Positions 20,516-35,201 of a stretch of 64,000 nt of DNA are shown here, piece after piece; within the stretch, counting starts at the first letter, position 1, and every line of letters begins with the position of its first letter. A program made the position numbers and the translations under genes. The notes beneath the pieces were generated by a model. It saw only the letters and a list, made by a program, of their open reading frames with translations, did no database searches and was not told where the DNA came from. This DNA is from Siphonodentalium dalli (Eukaryota > Mollusca > Scaphopoda > Gadilida > Siphonodentaliidae). Location: the NCBI GenBank assembly GCA_032622095.1, contig CP136063.1, positions 15,915,814 to 15,979,813 on the forward strand, written 5' to 3'.

Positions 20516-22200
20516 AATTTCCAGGTTGTGTGATTAAATCTATGAGTTTAAATCGTTATATGTATTTGGCACTTTCATGAAAGAAACCGCGTTGAGCAAT
20601 TAACATCCATAATGCAGGGATGTAGAGACACTTGTGGGGAAGGGTCAGTTAGAATATGCCGTTCCAATGTGTGATTAACAGCCGCATATATTTGTGTATA
20701 GTTCCCCCTGGTATATGACATACTTGCATACATGTACGTCGCGTAAGGATAACAGTTTGTATTTGACTGATCGTGCGATCATTACGCCACTGCACTCGTC
20801 CGATATGCGACAACAGTAACTCGCGCGTGCGATTTTGTGTATATATTCCGTACCAAACGTGCGATATTGATGTCGTGTCAAGTGCGTCCATATGCGTGCG
20901 ACATACAGTATATGACAATAGTTTGACAATCCGTTAGTGGTATACTATGTTCAATTGTGGTTAATTCTTAATTTCACATTGCATGCGTTCTATAGAGTTG
21001 GGATACGTCGATATTCCGGAAGGGGCGCTCACATGGTTGCGACATCGATTAATGGATCCTGGCATATGGACTGAACATTGCTTTATTGACGTAGTAGCGA
21101 AGTGTACAAAACATAAAGCCTTAAAATGTTTACACAACCAGTAATTGGGTACAGTATTCTCGACTACGTGTATGACTGAATGTTGGTGCTGATGGGGTTT
21201 GGAGTCCGTATTATTTTGAAGCAGATATGACAATTATCGCAAGACAAATACAAATGAAGTTACTAAAATGCAGGTGTTATGGTTAAATCTATGCGTTTTG
21301 TTCTCCCTGAAATTGAGCACTTTCACTCAAGAAACAGTGTTAGGCAACATCTATCTTGAAGGAATATAGGGACATCGGTGGGGAAGAGTCAGTTAGAATA
21401 TATCGATCGAGCGTGTGGTAAACAGACGCAGTTGCATGTTTGTTACTGGCCGATAGTGTATGATAATCATGCACGCATGCGTCTTTTAATGAGAACAATA
21501 ATGTTTTTTGGCAGATTGTGCTATCCGACGCCATTGAACTCGTCCGATATACTGACAACAGTAACACACACGCGTAGTTTTGTGTATATATTCCATACCA
21601 AGCATGCGACGTTAATATCGTGTCATAAGTGCATCCACATGCTTGCGACATACACTAGTTATGGCAGTAGTCTATCCAACCGGTAGTGGGCCATTGTATT
21701 TAATCGTGGATACTTCTTAATTTCACATTGCGTTCCGCAGTTGATCAACATATCCTTGTATAATTTTATTGACTGAAAATTGTTTTATTGACGTAGTAGC
21801 AGTGTACAAATTATTGATGTAGGAACGCTTTACACACAAACAAATAACGATTATATAACGGTGTGACATAACCTGTATTTGGGTACAATATTCTGGACTC
21901 TGGTATGACTGAACTTTGGGAATTATATGCATGCCTGCGTCGCGTAAGGATGACACTTAAGGTTGCAATCGTTCGATATATACTGATACCAGTAACATAC
22001 GCGTGCGGTTTTGTGTATGTATCCCACATATTGATATAGTGTCAAATGCATGCGTTCATATGCTTGCGATATATTCTGTGACATGGGTCTGTCAATCCGT
22101 TAATGTCACTATGTTCAATCGTGCCGGTTAGTTCTTAATGTCACACCTGTGTTCTTTAGTTGGGATATGGGACGAGCACCCATATGCTTGCGACATGACT
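20516..22200. repeat. Diverged tandem duplication, unit about 740 bp
   Basis: Three successive blocks share, in order, AAATCTATG, GGGGAAG(A/G)GTCAGTTAGAATAT, TTTTGTGTATATATTCC, TTGCGACATAC-like, CTTAATTTCACATTGC and TTTATTGACGTAGTAGC. The periods are about 740-750 bp between blocks 1 and 2 and shorter to a truncated third block near 21900-22200. Short frames do not match between units, so this is non-coding, perhaps an old repeat family. Confidence 0.7.
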
Positions 22201-22734
22201 GTAACAGGACTTGTTTCTTCGGATTGTGAACTGTACTATACTGTATGACGTCACCGTGTGCTCACACAATTCCCTCCAACTTATGCAAATAAGCATTTCT
22301 ATCTCAGATTTGAATAGACGTTGGATATTTTCGGACCACATGACTTAGCTGTGTAGCAACACACCATGAGCTATACAGCACACCCTGTAATGACTCCACA
22401 TGTGCATAATTTCAACACACAACTTGGAGCATTTTGTAATGTAATTTTATTATATTTCCACGCTGTCAAGCAGACCAGATCTTCGGTGTTACCAGTAAAC
22501 GCATCGAGTAAAAATGTTGTGAAAATGTGAACAGTGTCGCACAAAAGAACACCTCTTCGAAAGTTCTATTTGAGCACAGGAAGAAATGTCATTATTTCCC
22601 TTTATCTTTGTCGCATCAATTTCGTCGACTAATTTCGATACCGGTGTAATTAAAAAACGGTAATTATTATAAATGTATTTCGCATCGCAAACTGCCAGAT
22701 TTAATCTACGTGGGCTTTATTAGGTTTACGTATG

Positions 22735-23033
22735 GTCATATTACTCATTATCGCTTATATCTGTGGAACAAAACGATACAAACAACCAATCTGTGACATT
22801 TTACATTCGTGGCGTAGCCGTAGGAACAGCCCGGTGCTCTATATCGCAATACGGTCTCATCCGAATGGTCGGTTCTAAAAATAGTAACAAAAACGGGCCC
22901 GATTTAATATTCGAAATAAAATAAATATTAATTGATAGCTTTTCTGGACATAGGTTTTCAGTTCATATCTATTAATTTATACCCACGCATCTATTTAAAA
23001 TTTGTTCTTTAAAGAGATAATCCATCTTTAAAC
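22735..23033 (-). mobile_element. TTAA MITE, partial
   Basis: About 300 bp covering the central block and one terminus (GAGATAATCCATCT then TTTAA). The other end is missing. Confidence 0.75.
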
Positions 23034-23187
23034 TTGTTCGAATGAAATGCAGTTATCGATGCTTTCTCTGCTGTACAGGCCCAGTTGCCATGCCCAATGG
23101 TGATTAACTTATTTTTTTAAACCGGGCCCGTTGATAAAAAGAAGGATTTGGAATGATGATATCGCAAATTATGAAGCTGTCTCAATA

Positions 23188-24415
23188 TTCGCAAATCGTC
23201 CCCAATACATGGTTGATTTACATGTATCACCTATATTCGATGCAATCAAATGTCACGTGATTAGGAAGAATGTAAACAATATTATTCTGTTGTGATTTGA
23301 AAATCAAAGTTGAAAGATTTATTGAATTGAAGAAAAAAAGTATTTATTATTACCCCCTCTTCCACAACCACACAAAAATGTCCATATATTGGACTTTGAT
23401 TGAAATAAACAATGTCATGAAGTCACTAACGGTCCTGTGACATGTTATGAAGTCATTAACGGCCCTGTGAGAATAATAGTAATAACATGATTTTCAAGGG
23501 CGTTATGGTTCAGTACCGGCCCTCCCGGAATTATTAACAGCCCTCGATCTATTATCGGCCCGAGACGAAGTCGAGGGGCGCTAATATGCACTCGGGCTGT
23601 TAATCATTCTGGGAAGGCCGGTACTGAACCATAACGCCCTTGAAAACCATGTCATTGCTTCATTATTATCACTTTATATGCCCTTATCTAGGCCATTAGC
23701 ACTGCTATATTATTATTACCGGGCGTTCGAAATGACGTAACACTCGGCATTTTTGCGGGCCGATATTAGATTGTGCTTTTCAATAACGGCCCGCAGAAAA
23801 TATGCGCAGCAGAATTACATCCCTTCTCAATTTGCGCTTCCGTTTTAGGTAAATCGCTAACTAAAAATGGGAACAGATTATCACTAATATGCGCATGTTT
23901 TCCACTAATTTACAGTCGGATAATTCCTGTTTTTCGAAGGATCATTACCCCAAAGGTTAGTATACATAATTATTTTGATATGCCAATGTCTTAATTTTCG
24001 CAAATCGTCCTCAATACATGTTTGATGTATCACCTATATTCGATGCAATCAAATGTCACGTGATAGGAAGAATATAAACAATCTTATTATTATGTTGTGA
24101 TTTGAAAATCAAAGTTGAAAGATTTATTGAATTGAAGAAAAACGTATTTATTATAACCCCCTCTTCCACAACCGCACAAAAATGCCCATATATTGGACTT
24201 TGATTGAAATAAACAATGTTATGAAGTCATTAACGGCCCTGTGATAATAATAGTAATAACATGATTTTCAAGGGCGTTATGGTTCAGTACCGGCCCTCCC
24301 GGAATTATTAACTGCCCTCGGGCTATTAGCTGATATGCCCTCGGGCTGTTAATCATTCTGGGAGGGCCGGTACTGAACCATAACGCCCTTGAACATCATG
24401 TTATTGCTTCAATAG
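23188..24415. repeat. Duplicated hairpin-bearing unit (period ~809 bp)
   Basis: 23188-23675 and 23997-24415 are copies beginning TTCGCAAATCGTCC and each ending in a large hairpin (23481-23654 and 24255-24403). The stem, about 60 bp, carries AAGGGCGTTATGGTTCAGTA on the left and its complement on the right. The first copy has extra bases in its loop. Non-coding; likely a fold-back element duplicated with its flank. Confidence 0.8.
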
Positions 24416-24510
24416 TGGTTACTGCTAACATAAACATGAACATTGTCACAAATAAAAATGAATTATACCCAGTATCGCTTATACATATGGAATGAAACAA
24501 TACAAGCAGG
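24410..24510 (-). repeat. Fragment of TTAA MITE centre
   Basis: About 100 bp resembling the MITE middle (ATAGTGGTTACTG, TTGTCACAAATAAA, ATCGCTTATA). No ends. Confidence 0.5.
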
Positions 24511-24814
24511 AGGAGCGAACATATTACATGACTACGTGCGTCTCGTGCAGTAATCGCGCGTGGGAATGTCACCGAACATGATTCTTCAATCCGCATGACT
24601 GTATCAGGAAGTTATCAGTAAGCATGTGTAACAGATATCACTCAATTGTTGTATAAACTACACGCATGCTCAGATTGTAGTTATCATCACCTTGAATTTT
24701 ATCCGGCTACCTGAATTGTACACTCAATGTGGACGCATGTGCTTACCTTGGCGTGCGCACGGGGAACTCACATGGAATTTTTACGGATCACATGCAATGG
24801 TCGACGAACAATTA

Positions 24815-25320
24815 TTTGTAAACATGTATGATATAGTTACCGGGATATAAAATATTAGATTTTAATCGAAGACTCCTGTCCGGAAATGCTTCTATTGATT
24901 AATATTCATTTTATTTTGAATATTTTCTGGTCTAAAAAGGTGTGTTTGTTCAGCTAACGAACAAAAGTGGTTACTGTTAACAGAGACCAGAAATTATATT
25001 GTGCAATTTTGTCACAAATAAACGTTAATTAGACTCATTATGGCTGATATATGTGGAACAAAACAAAACAAACAATCTGGGACATTTGACTCTCGGTGCG
25101 TAACCATAGGAACTGTCCAGTGCTATATATCGCAATATAGTATCATCCGAATTGTCTGTTTAAAAATAGTAACATAAACGGTCCCGATTTTTTAATTCGA
25201 AATAAAATCAATAATATTAATTGATAGCTTTTCTGGACATGGGTCTTCAGTTCATATTTGTTATTTTATACCCACGCAACTATTTAAAATTTGTTATTTA
25301 AAGAGATAATCCATCTTTAA
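24815..25320 (-). mobile_element. TTAA MITE, nearly full length
   Basis: Runs from TTTGTAAACATGTATGATAT to CCATCTTTAA; the first terminus is eroded. Same internal order as the full copies. Confidence 0.8.
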
Positions 25321-25350
25321 ATATTTGATATTTAAAAAGATAATATATCT

Positions 25351-26372
25351 TTAAAGATGGATTATCTCTTTAAATAACAAATTTTAAATAGTTGCGTCGG
25401 TATAAAATAATAGATATGAACTGAAGACCCCTGTCAGGAAAAGCTTCTATCAATTAATATTGATTTTATTTTGAATATTAAATCGGGACCGTCCATGTTA
25501 CTATTTGTAGAACAGACCATTCGGATGATACCATATTGCGACATAGAGCACTGGGCTGTACATACCGTTACGCAATGAAAGTCAATTATCACACATTGGT
25601 TATTTGTATTGTTTTGTACCACATATATGAGCGCTAACGATTATAATTAACGTTTATTTGTGACAGAATTGCTACATAACATTTCTGGTCGCTGTTAAAG
25701 ATGGATTATCTCTTTAAATAACAAATTTTAAATAGTTGCGTGGGTATAAAATAATAGATATGAACTGAAGACCTATATCTGGAAAAGCTATCAATTAATA
25801 TTGATTTCATTTCGAATATGAAATCGGGCTTTATGTTACTATTTTTAGAACCGACCATTCGGATGAGACCGAACTGGGCTGTTCCTACGGCTACGCAACG
25901 AATGTCAAATGTCACATATTGGTTGTTTGTTCCACAGATATAAGCGATAATGAGTATAATTAAAGTTTATTTGTGACAAAATTGCACAATATAATTTATG
26001 GTCTCTGTTAACAGTAACCACTATTGTTCGTTAGCTGAACAAATACACCTTTTTAGACCAGAAAATATTCGAAATAAAATTAATATTAATCGATAGAAGC
26101 ATTTCGGGACAGGAGTCTTCGATTCAAATCTAATATTTTATACCCCCCGTAACTATATAATACATGTTTACAAAGAGATAATCCACCTTTAACGGCAACC
26201 ACTAGTGTTCGTTTGCTGAATAAACAAACCTTTTAAGACCAAAAAATATTCGAAATAAAATTTATATTAATCGATAGAAGCTTTTCCGGACACGAGTCTT
26301 CGATTCAAATCTAATATTTTATACCCCGGTAACTATATAATACAAGTTTACAAAGAGATAATCCACCTTTAA
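25351..26372 (+). mobile_element. TTAA MITE split by a nested copy
   Basis: The outer copy occupies 25351-25694 and resumes at 26193-26372, together about 524 bp, the expected full length. It is interrupted at its internal CTGTTAACAG-type site, where TTAA now flanks both sides of the inner copy. Confidence 0.85.
25695..26192 (+). mobile_element. Inner TTAA MITE
   Basis: About 498 bp copy inserted in the MITE above. TTAA on both sides is the target duplication; the uninterrupted site is visible in the other copies. Confidence 0.85.
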
Positions 26373-26383
26373 TGATTATGTCC

Positions 26384-28261
<1,878 letters not shown>

Positions 28262-28283
28262 TTATGTGGAATTGTCGAATATA

Positions 28284-28987
28284 GGCCTACCGGTAGACCC
28301 AGTTGAGTCACATACATGATATACACATGTATGAGACTCAGATCTCGTCAGTAGTGGCCGGATCTGATGCTCATACCTTTTCTAATTACAGGCGACAAAG
28401 GACTCCTGGTCGCAGATTCTGCTTGGTTCTCTTATTATGGTGACAATAAAGACAAGATTCCACCAAAAGTTCCGAAATCCGCGCCTTCATGAGCTAAAAT
28501 AAAGACTTTTGTCATTTGTGCAAAAGAAATTGTTGTCTGTCTGTTTACGGAAGCGATATTTGACCACATGTTTGTCATGCGCAGTTCAATGTTTCATGAT
28601 GGTCAATAAAACGTGTACTCCACCCCGAAGACGACTGTTGGAAATGTCTACTTGGATGATATTATGGAAAAACTAAATTCTTTTGCTAAATGTTATGCTA
28701 CTATGCTAATTTATTACATATGTAATAAAAATATTACCGAAAAATTATCAACATATACTTTTTAATAGAATTGTTGCTTCGAAAATATACTATTTAAAAC
28801 GTGTACTCCAAGCCAGAATGAGAAAAAGTGTAGCCGAGTTAGATCATGCTTTATTACCCAATTCTACAAAATGTTGTATTATACTTTCAACAAGTTGTAG
28901 AAATATATTGGTGATATGAAGTAATTATTTTATTCAGTGAAACATAATCAGTTCTCACATTTGTCATGCATGGTGTCAAAAATGACA
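28284..28987 (+). mobile_element. Left arm of large fold-back element
   Basis: About 704 bp. The outer 275 bp are the TAGACCC... module; the inner 430 bp (from TTGACCACATGTTTGTCATG) recur inverted at 29811-30236. Non-coding. The arm carries the unoccupied version of the site where the LINE sits in the right arm. Confidence 0.8.
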
Positions 28988-29810
28988 TAATCACATCGTC
29001 GCGCATCGATAGCTGCGCGAACTGTGTTTGTATTCTAACACCCATAAGGTTTGCTTTCGTGTGCCTATTGCGTATATATATACAATAACAACATTTGTTC
29101 AAAATAAACTTTAGTAATCAGAATCGATTTACTGCAACAGACTAATGCTATAAACCAGTCAACTGTATGGTAAAAAAAAAGTCTCAAAACTTGTTAGGCC
29201 TATTTATGAACAATAAAATGGCGATATATTATCACTAAAGTGTCACTAAATAGGTTATTATAATTAGCGTTTGTTTCGCTAATATGAAAACATGTTACAC
29301 CTAAAAATATTTGCTTTTGGAAAAGAGCATTCCGTGTGAGTCTATTCCTGATATGGTATAAATAAATAGCGTTTGTTTCACTACTGTGCGAACAACGGAC
29401 GACCAGATGATGGTGCAAGTTTGTAGCTGTTAGTGCAGGGGGAAAACCAGGACAAAGAAAACTATAACAAAACGGCTACCATGAAGTCTGCTTATCCCAA
29501 TCCCAGATACAGGACGAGAGTAGGTACCGTAATTAAACTGAACAAATAGACACTGAATGAAAAAAAAAACCCGATATTGGCCAAATGTATGAGTCGGATC
29601 CGGAGTAGGGCAGTAGGCCTACACTTTTTAATGCTATATCGATGTACACTTTATTATAATAGAAGAATGATTGTTTTGTTCAACTTTTAATGAAGTTAAC
29701 AATGGTATAAGTATATATACCGTATAGTGATGCAATTATACCATATATCTTCCGAGTACCGGTACCGGTATACACACAATTTCCCCGAGTCGGCGTCAGG
29801 GCCGGAGTAT
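28988..29810. other. Centre of fold-back element
   Basis: Spacer of about 820 bp between the arms. No ORF or domain is visible; if a transposase existed it is gone. Confidence 0.5.
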
Positions 29811-30236
29811 GTCATTTTTTGACACCATGACAAATGTGAGAACTGATTATGTTTCACTGAATAAAATAATTACTTCATATCACCGATATATTTCTACAAC
29901 TTGTTGAAAGTATAATACAACATTTTGTAGAAGTGGGTAATAAAGCATGATCTAACTCGGCTACACTTTTTCTCATTCTGGCTTGGAGTACACTTTTTAA
30001 ATAGTATATTTTCGAAGCAACAATTCTATTAAAAAGTATATGTTGATAATTTTTCGGTAATATTTTTATTACATATGTAATAAATTGGCATAGTAGCATA
30101 ACATTTAGCAAAAAAAAATTGTTTTTCCATAATATCTTCCAAGTACACATTTCCAACAGTCGTCTTCGGGGTGGAGTACACGTTTTATTGACCATCATGC
30201 AACATTGAACTGCGCATGACAAACATGTGGTCAAAT
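29811..30236 (-). mobile_element. Right arm of fold-back element, inner part
   Basis: Inverted copy of 28561-28987 with few differences. It ends at GGTCAAAT where the LINE begins; the arm continues at 35433. Confidence 0.85.
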
Positions 30237-31205
30237 GATGTGCCGATCAAAAACAGATTCAGCATCTTTGATGAGAATGCGGAATGTGCGAACAAAATGG
30301 TAGACAGTCAACGCGATCGTAGCGCCAGTTTGTTTGATAACGAAACGTATGTCCATCATAGAGAGTCAGTACCGCCAAACAAAACTGACTACGGACGGTT
30401 AGATGATGTACCCCCATCAACATCTCACCTACTGATAGGAGATTCGGTTTTGGGTGTGATTAATCCATACAAACTTGGATTCCGTGGCGAAAACGTATAC
30501 AAAATTGTACAGCCTGGACAATCGCCATCAGGACTAATTAGTTGGTTTATGGCTCAACCAGACTGGAAACCGGATATAAAAAAAGTTACTTTACATGTCG
30601 GGATCAACCAATGTAAGAAGGGGAGAAACCTATCTGCCGGACAATTCCACAAACTTATCAGTTGTATGGAAATTCGGTTTCCAAAAGCTGAATTATTTAT
30701 TTCCTCAGTTCTACCAAGTTATCACTCTGAGAGGATTACAAACGCGATTATAAGTTCCAACTTAATAATTGCATCAGTGTGTCAAAAACGAGGCGTGGGA
30801 TTTATAGACAATACGGACAACTTCGTTGATTCTGAAGGATACGTTATTAAACAGCTTTATCGAGACTGCTTTCATCTCAATTTCAAAGGGGCCAAGGTAC
30901 TGGCCAGGAACTTAAAATACCCAGGGGAAAAGATCAAACGCGACGAGGAGGAAAGACGATACCAGCCGACCCATCAATCACAACCAAGCTTAATGGAAAT
31001 GAGCCGTGTCGGACAGTCCATAAGGCGCGATCAGCATGCCCCTGTTGGAATGAAAGGAGCGGAGAAACGAGTAACAGATTCCCCTGGTGATAAACTGTTT
31101 CATAACCAAAATAGGGACCACATTTCTCAAACAGAGCGAAACCGATTTATGGACAGAACAAACACTATGGAACCATTATTATATAATGAAGTTAAGGCGA
31201 AATAG
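30216..31205 (+). CDS. LINE ORF1 protein with SGNH hydrolase domain
   Basis: 329 residues. Block I HLLIGDSVLG (S77), block III LHVGIN (G129, N131) and block V DCFHLN (D217, H220) define an SGNH/GDSL esterase, a domain known in ORF1 proteins of CR1 and L2 LINEs, where it is thought to assist ribonucleoprotein or membrane interactions. The C-terminus (230-329) is basic and polar. No RRM or coiled coil is obvious. The first two in-frame ATGs (30216, 30225) lie in the fold-back flank; the first LINE-derived ATG is at 30297. The ORF is intact, though its N-terminus may be shorter than the parent's. Confidence 0.85.
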   Translation: MTNMWSNDVPIKNRFSIFDENAECANKMVDSQRDRSASLFDNETYVHHRESVPPNKTDYGRLDDVPPSTSHLLIGDSVLGVINPYKLGFRGENVYKIVQPGQSPSGLISWFMAQPDWKPDIKKVTLHVGINQCKKGRNLSAGQFHKLISCMEIRFPKAELFISSVLPSYHSERITNAIISSNLIIASVCQKRGVGFIDNTDNFVDSEGYVIKQLYRDCFHLNFKGAKVLARNLKYPGEKIKRDEEERRYQPTHQSQPSLMEMSRVGQSIRRDQHAPVGMKGAEKRVTDSPGDKLFHNQNRDHISQTERNRFMDRTNTMEPLLYNEVKAK

Positions 31206-31558
31206 ATGACCGCCTCACCGATCAGATCGGAATTGAACAATTACGAACAATTCAAAATGGATATTACCAAAACGATTGACCATATGTTTGACAGGTATGT
31301 TGGGAAAACGCAATGGAGGAATGGTATCCCAGGGAAATTTATTTCTTGATATGTATTCTTGAGTATACTTATTATCACATAGAGTATATCCTATTAATTG
31401 GGAACAGAAATTTACAAACTTCAGAGTTTTTCACGCACAAATAAGCGATCCTTAGCTTAAAATAATTAGGAAATATTTAAACTAACTATATATAACATTA
31501 ATACATATATAAATTAAGGAAAGTTGTATATATCGAAGGATATACGCACCAGAGATCA
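31206..31558 (+). other. LINE inter-ORF spacer
   Basis: 353 bp, AT-rich, between ORF1 and ORF2. No feature seen. Confidence 0.5.
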
Positions 31559-34500
31559 GTGGGCATTCATGGTAAATCAATTCCCCAAAAAATGTGGCAA
31601 AAACTCTTTAAAAAAGCTTTTCCACATCCCTCAAATATTTCTTACATGTCCTGGAATATTCAAGGTATTTCTGACAAACTAAGACCTAATGCAAATCTAA
31701 TTGATACAATATCTAAATATGATTTCATCACACTGTCAGAAACATGGCACGAATCATCAGATGATTTGAAAATACCGGGTTATAGGGTGGTTGATCTTTC
31801 TAGAAACTGTCGGAAAAAGCATCGTGGAGGCCTCGCCTTGTATTACAGAGAAACGTTCTCACAATGGTACAAAGGGAAAACATGTATAGACGATATGGTT
31901 CTTTGGACAACTTTTGATGGGGCAATGTTTGGTCTCCCGCGAGATTTTGTAATAGTTTCGGTGTATATACCACCATCACATTCTTCTTATTGGCATACCA
32001 ACGACCATGAATATTGTATATTTGATAAACTAAAAACGGCATTGAGCAATTCCCACCCAGATGACTTTGTCGTGTTGGCGGGCGATTGGAACTCCCGCTG
32101 TGCAACTATCGCTGATCACATTACAAATGACGATGATGGGCACGTGCCACTTCCGGATGATTACGAGTTAGACGAAAGCAAACCACGCCTAAGTATGGAT
32201 ACAACAGTAAATACCTTCGGGCGCAAATTAATCTCACTGTGCAAGTCAACAAGTGTGCGAATCATAAACGGACGCACTGCGGGCGACTGCCAAGGTGCAT
32301 TCACCAGCTACCAATACAATGGGGCCAGTGTGGTGGACTACAGTAACCACGACAGCCACAAGATCGATCCCCATCGAAAAATCAAGAAAGGGTGAAGGGA
32401 CTTGCACACTGCAGTCCGACCACCCTACCCGGCCTTCGGCCGGAAACGACTCAACAACCAAAAAGGTGGACTACATGCTCGTAAAAGCAAAACACATGTC
32501 CACAGTAGACTATTTCTGCATAAAGGAACCCAATGAATTGTCAGACCACTGCCAATTATCCGCCCACATTAAAGTCGCGAACAAAATTGATAAACAGGGA
32601 AACAATAGACATAATTTTCAAGCGTTAAATTGCAAACGCAAATGGACAACGAAGAGCAAAGATCGTGCAGTAGCCACCGCATCCAGCATGATTATCAGAC
32701 AAAGATTAGCAAACTTTCGAACTAAGGATTATGCAATGACTGCGAGTGGTACAGACGCATGCGTATTAGAAATGGCAATTATACACCGAAATATCAATAA
32801 TCAATGTACTAAACCTATTAAAACAACTGATAAAAATAATAGACCGAAGAAACGTAAATGGTTTGATATGGACTGTACAAATGTAAAGAAAGAAATGACG
32901 ACTTCGTTTCGTGACATGAAAAAATCTCCATTTGATAGACAACTCATTTTGCGCTATTTCAAAGCCAAAAAGAAGTACAAGAAACTAACTAAATACAAAT
33001 ATAAAACATATATTCAGACTATGATCGATAAGCTGAGAGAGATGGAAAATAGGAGCCCAAAAGAATACTGGAAAATAATAAATTGCTTGACGGCCAGAAA
33101 GAAACAGACATCATTAGAACCGGACCCCGATACACTTGTTGAGTTTTTTAAGACATTGTACGATAATACAACTCCAAATATAAACTACATCCAATCCGAT
33201 GAATGGGAACCAAAACTTGAACACCACTTGAATAATAGCCCCATAAGCAAAGCCGAAGTCCTGTCAAATCTATCTCAACTGAAAAATAATAAATCATCCG
33301 GCCCCGACAATATATCAAACGAATTCCTCAAAACGGTGGCACCTCTGATGTTAGACGAAGTAACGAAACTTTTCAATCAGGTACTTCTCTCAGGATATTA
33401 CCCACAGGAATGGAGCAAATCCGTGCTTTCAGCAATATACAAAAAAGGGGATCAGCGGGATCCGAATAACTATAGAGCAATAGCTATTAGCAATACTATT
33501 GGAAAACTTTTCAACAAAATTATCAACAATCGAATCAATACATATCTTGAGGAAAATGGAATAATTAGTAATAACCAATTTGGATTCCGGAAAAATCATG
33601 GGACACAAGAATGCATGTTTGTGTTAAAATCTATTATAGATAAATATAAAAGCAAGCGCAAACCCGTATATCTAGCATTTATCGATTTTAAAAAAGCATT
33701 TGATTCCATAAACAGGGAGTTGCTATTCGAGAAAGTGATGAATATTCAAATAGGGGGAAATATTCTAAACATTTTGCGCTCAATATATAGTTCAAGCGAC
33801 TACATTATCAAAACATCACAAGGACTTTCGCAGCCCTTTGCCTCAACTATAGGGGTGAGACAAGGGTATTCGCTGTCCCCTACCCTATTTAAGATATTTA
33901 TTGACGACATCAAATCATGTTTTGATGAATCTTGCGGTTCATGCACTCTACAACAATCTAAAATTAACCACTTACTGTTTGCCGATGACCTACTTCTAGT
34001 TTCGGAAAGCCAAACTGGCTTACAAAGGTCACTTGATAAAGTTGTCAGCTACTCTCAAGACAACGTATTACCGATTAACATCAACAAAACTGAAGTAATG
34101 GTGGTTAATCCAAACTCTAATGCAGCTCCAATGTTCAAAGTTTTAGGTATAAATGAGTTGAAAATTTGCGATCAGTTTTCATACCTTGGACTAATTTTTA
34201 CGAAGAGTGGAAAATATAAACTCGCCCAAGAGTCATTGAGTACAAAAGCACTTAAAGTAATGCACAAACTGCGACGTGAAATGATAAATCGCTACCACAT
34301 ATCTATACCACTGGCACTAAAACTGTTTAATACACTAGTAAAACCAATTTTGCTTTATGGAAGCGAAATATGGGCACCAGAAGTATCGCGCAATGATAAC
34401 TCGCCCTCTGAGAAGATACACTAGAGCTTCTGCAAAATGATACTCGGTGTAGGATCGAAGGCGGTCAACCATGCAGTGAGAGTAGAACTCGGCGTATATC

Positions 34501-35201
34501 CTATCTATGTCGAGTGCATAACACAGGCGTTTAAATTTTTGAAGCGAATTAATGGTCACCCGAACCAAATCTTGCGCGAAGCACATAGATCAAGCGAATC
34601 AAATACAATCAAACCCTCACTTAGAACAATGAAAGAAAAGTATGTTGCGTCATTGAACACGGCAGATGGAAATAGTCTGCACATTTCGGATAACTATATT
34701 GATAACGCCACAGAAAGATTGAAGGATGAATACATAAATAAATATATTCTTAGTGCAGACGATCCACACAGTAAACTAAGGACATATAATCAATTCAAAA
34801 CCGTTTTCCGGCTCGAACCATATCTGTTATATACAACTTCGATGAAAGATCGTGAACAATTATGTAGACTTCGAATCAGTTGTCATTCATTAGAAATAGA
34901 AAAAGGTCGACACAAACGCCCACCGACACCAGCTGACAAGCGTATATGCAAAATGTGCAATGCTAACTCAGTGGAAGACGAGAAGCATTTTGTCCTCCAT
35001 TGTGCTAAATACGACAAGTTGAGAAAACGTTTATTCGAAGAACTGAATTATAAAAGCAACGCATTTCTAAGAGCTAGTAATATCTCAAAATTTATATACA
35101 TAATGCGAAACGACCAACCAAATACAAGTCATGTGATCAGTCGAGCTATCAAAGAATTCTTTGAAACGAGAGAAAAAGCCCGTGATTGTGGTATGAATTA
35201 A
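31559..35201 (+). pseudogene. LINE ORF2: endonuclease, reverse transcriptase, zinc knuckle
   Basis: Protein for target-primed reverse transcription. The endonuclease spans 31620-32570, with motifs SWNIQG, LSETWH (Glu), VYIPP, LAGDWNSR (Asp/Asn) and, beyond the insertion, SDHC (His). RT spans 33270-34230: NYRAIAISN, QFGFRKNHGTQE, FIDFKKAFDSI (motif A), GVRQGYSLSPTLF (motif B), FADDLLLVS (motif C). The tail has LYGSEIW and a CKMCN...H...C knuckle near 34950-35000. Two lesions: a 133-bp insertion at 32343-32475 splits the endonuclease and shifts frame, and TAG at 34422-34424 replaces a residue between EKIH and SFCK. The RT core is otherwise intact, implying a fairly recent copy. The family is CR1/L2-like by ORF1 type; the clade is not proved. 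Confidence 0.88.
32343..32475 (+). repeat. 133-bp insertion in LINE endonuclease
   Basis: GGTGGACTACA occurs at 32332-32342 and again at 32465-32475, an 11-bp target duplication around 122 bp of foreign sequence ending AACCAAAAA, A-rich as in a retroposed tail. It includes a GGCCTTCGGCC hairpin with a TTCG loop. It looks like a small retroposed RNA or SINE fragment; the source was not recognised. Confidence 0.7.
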
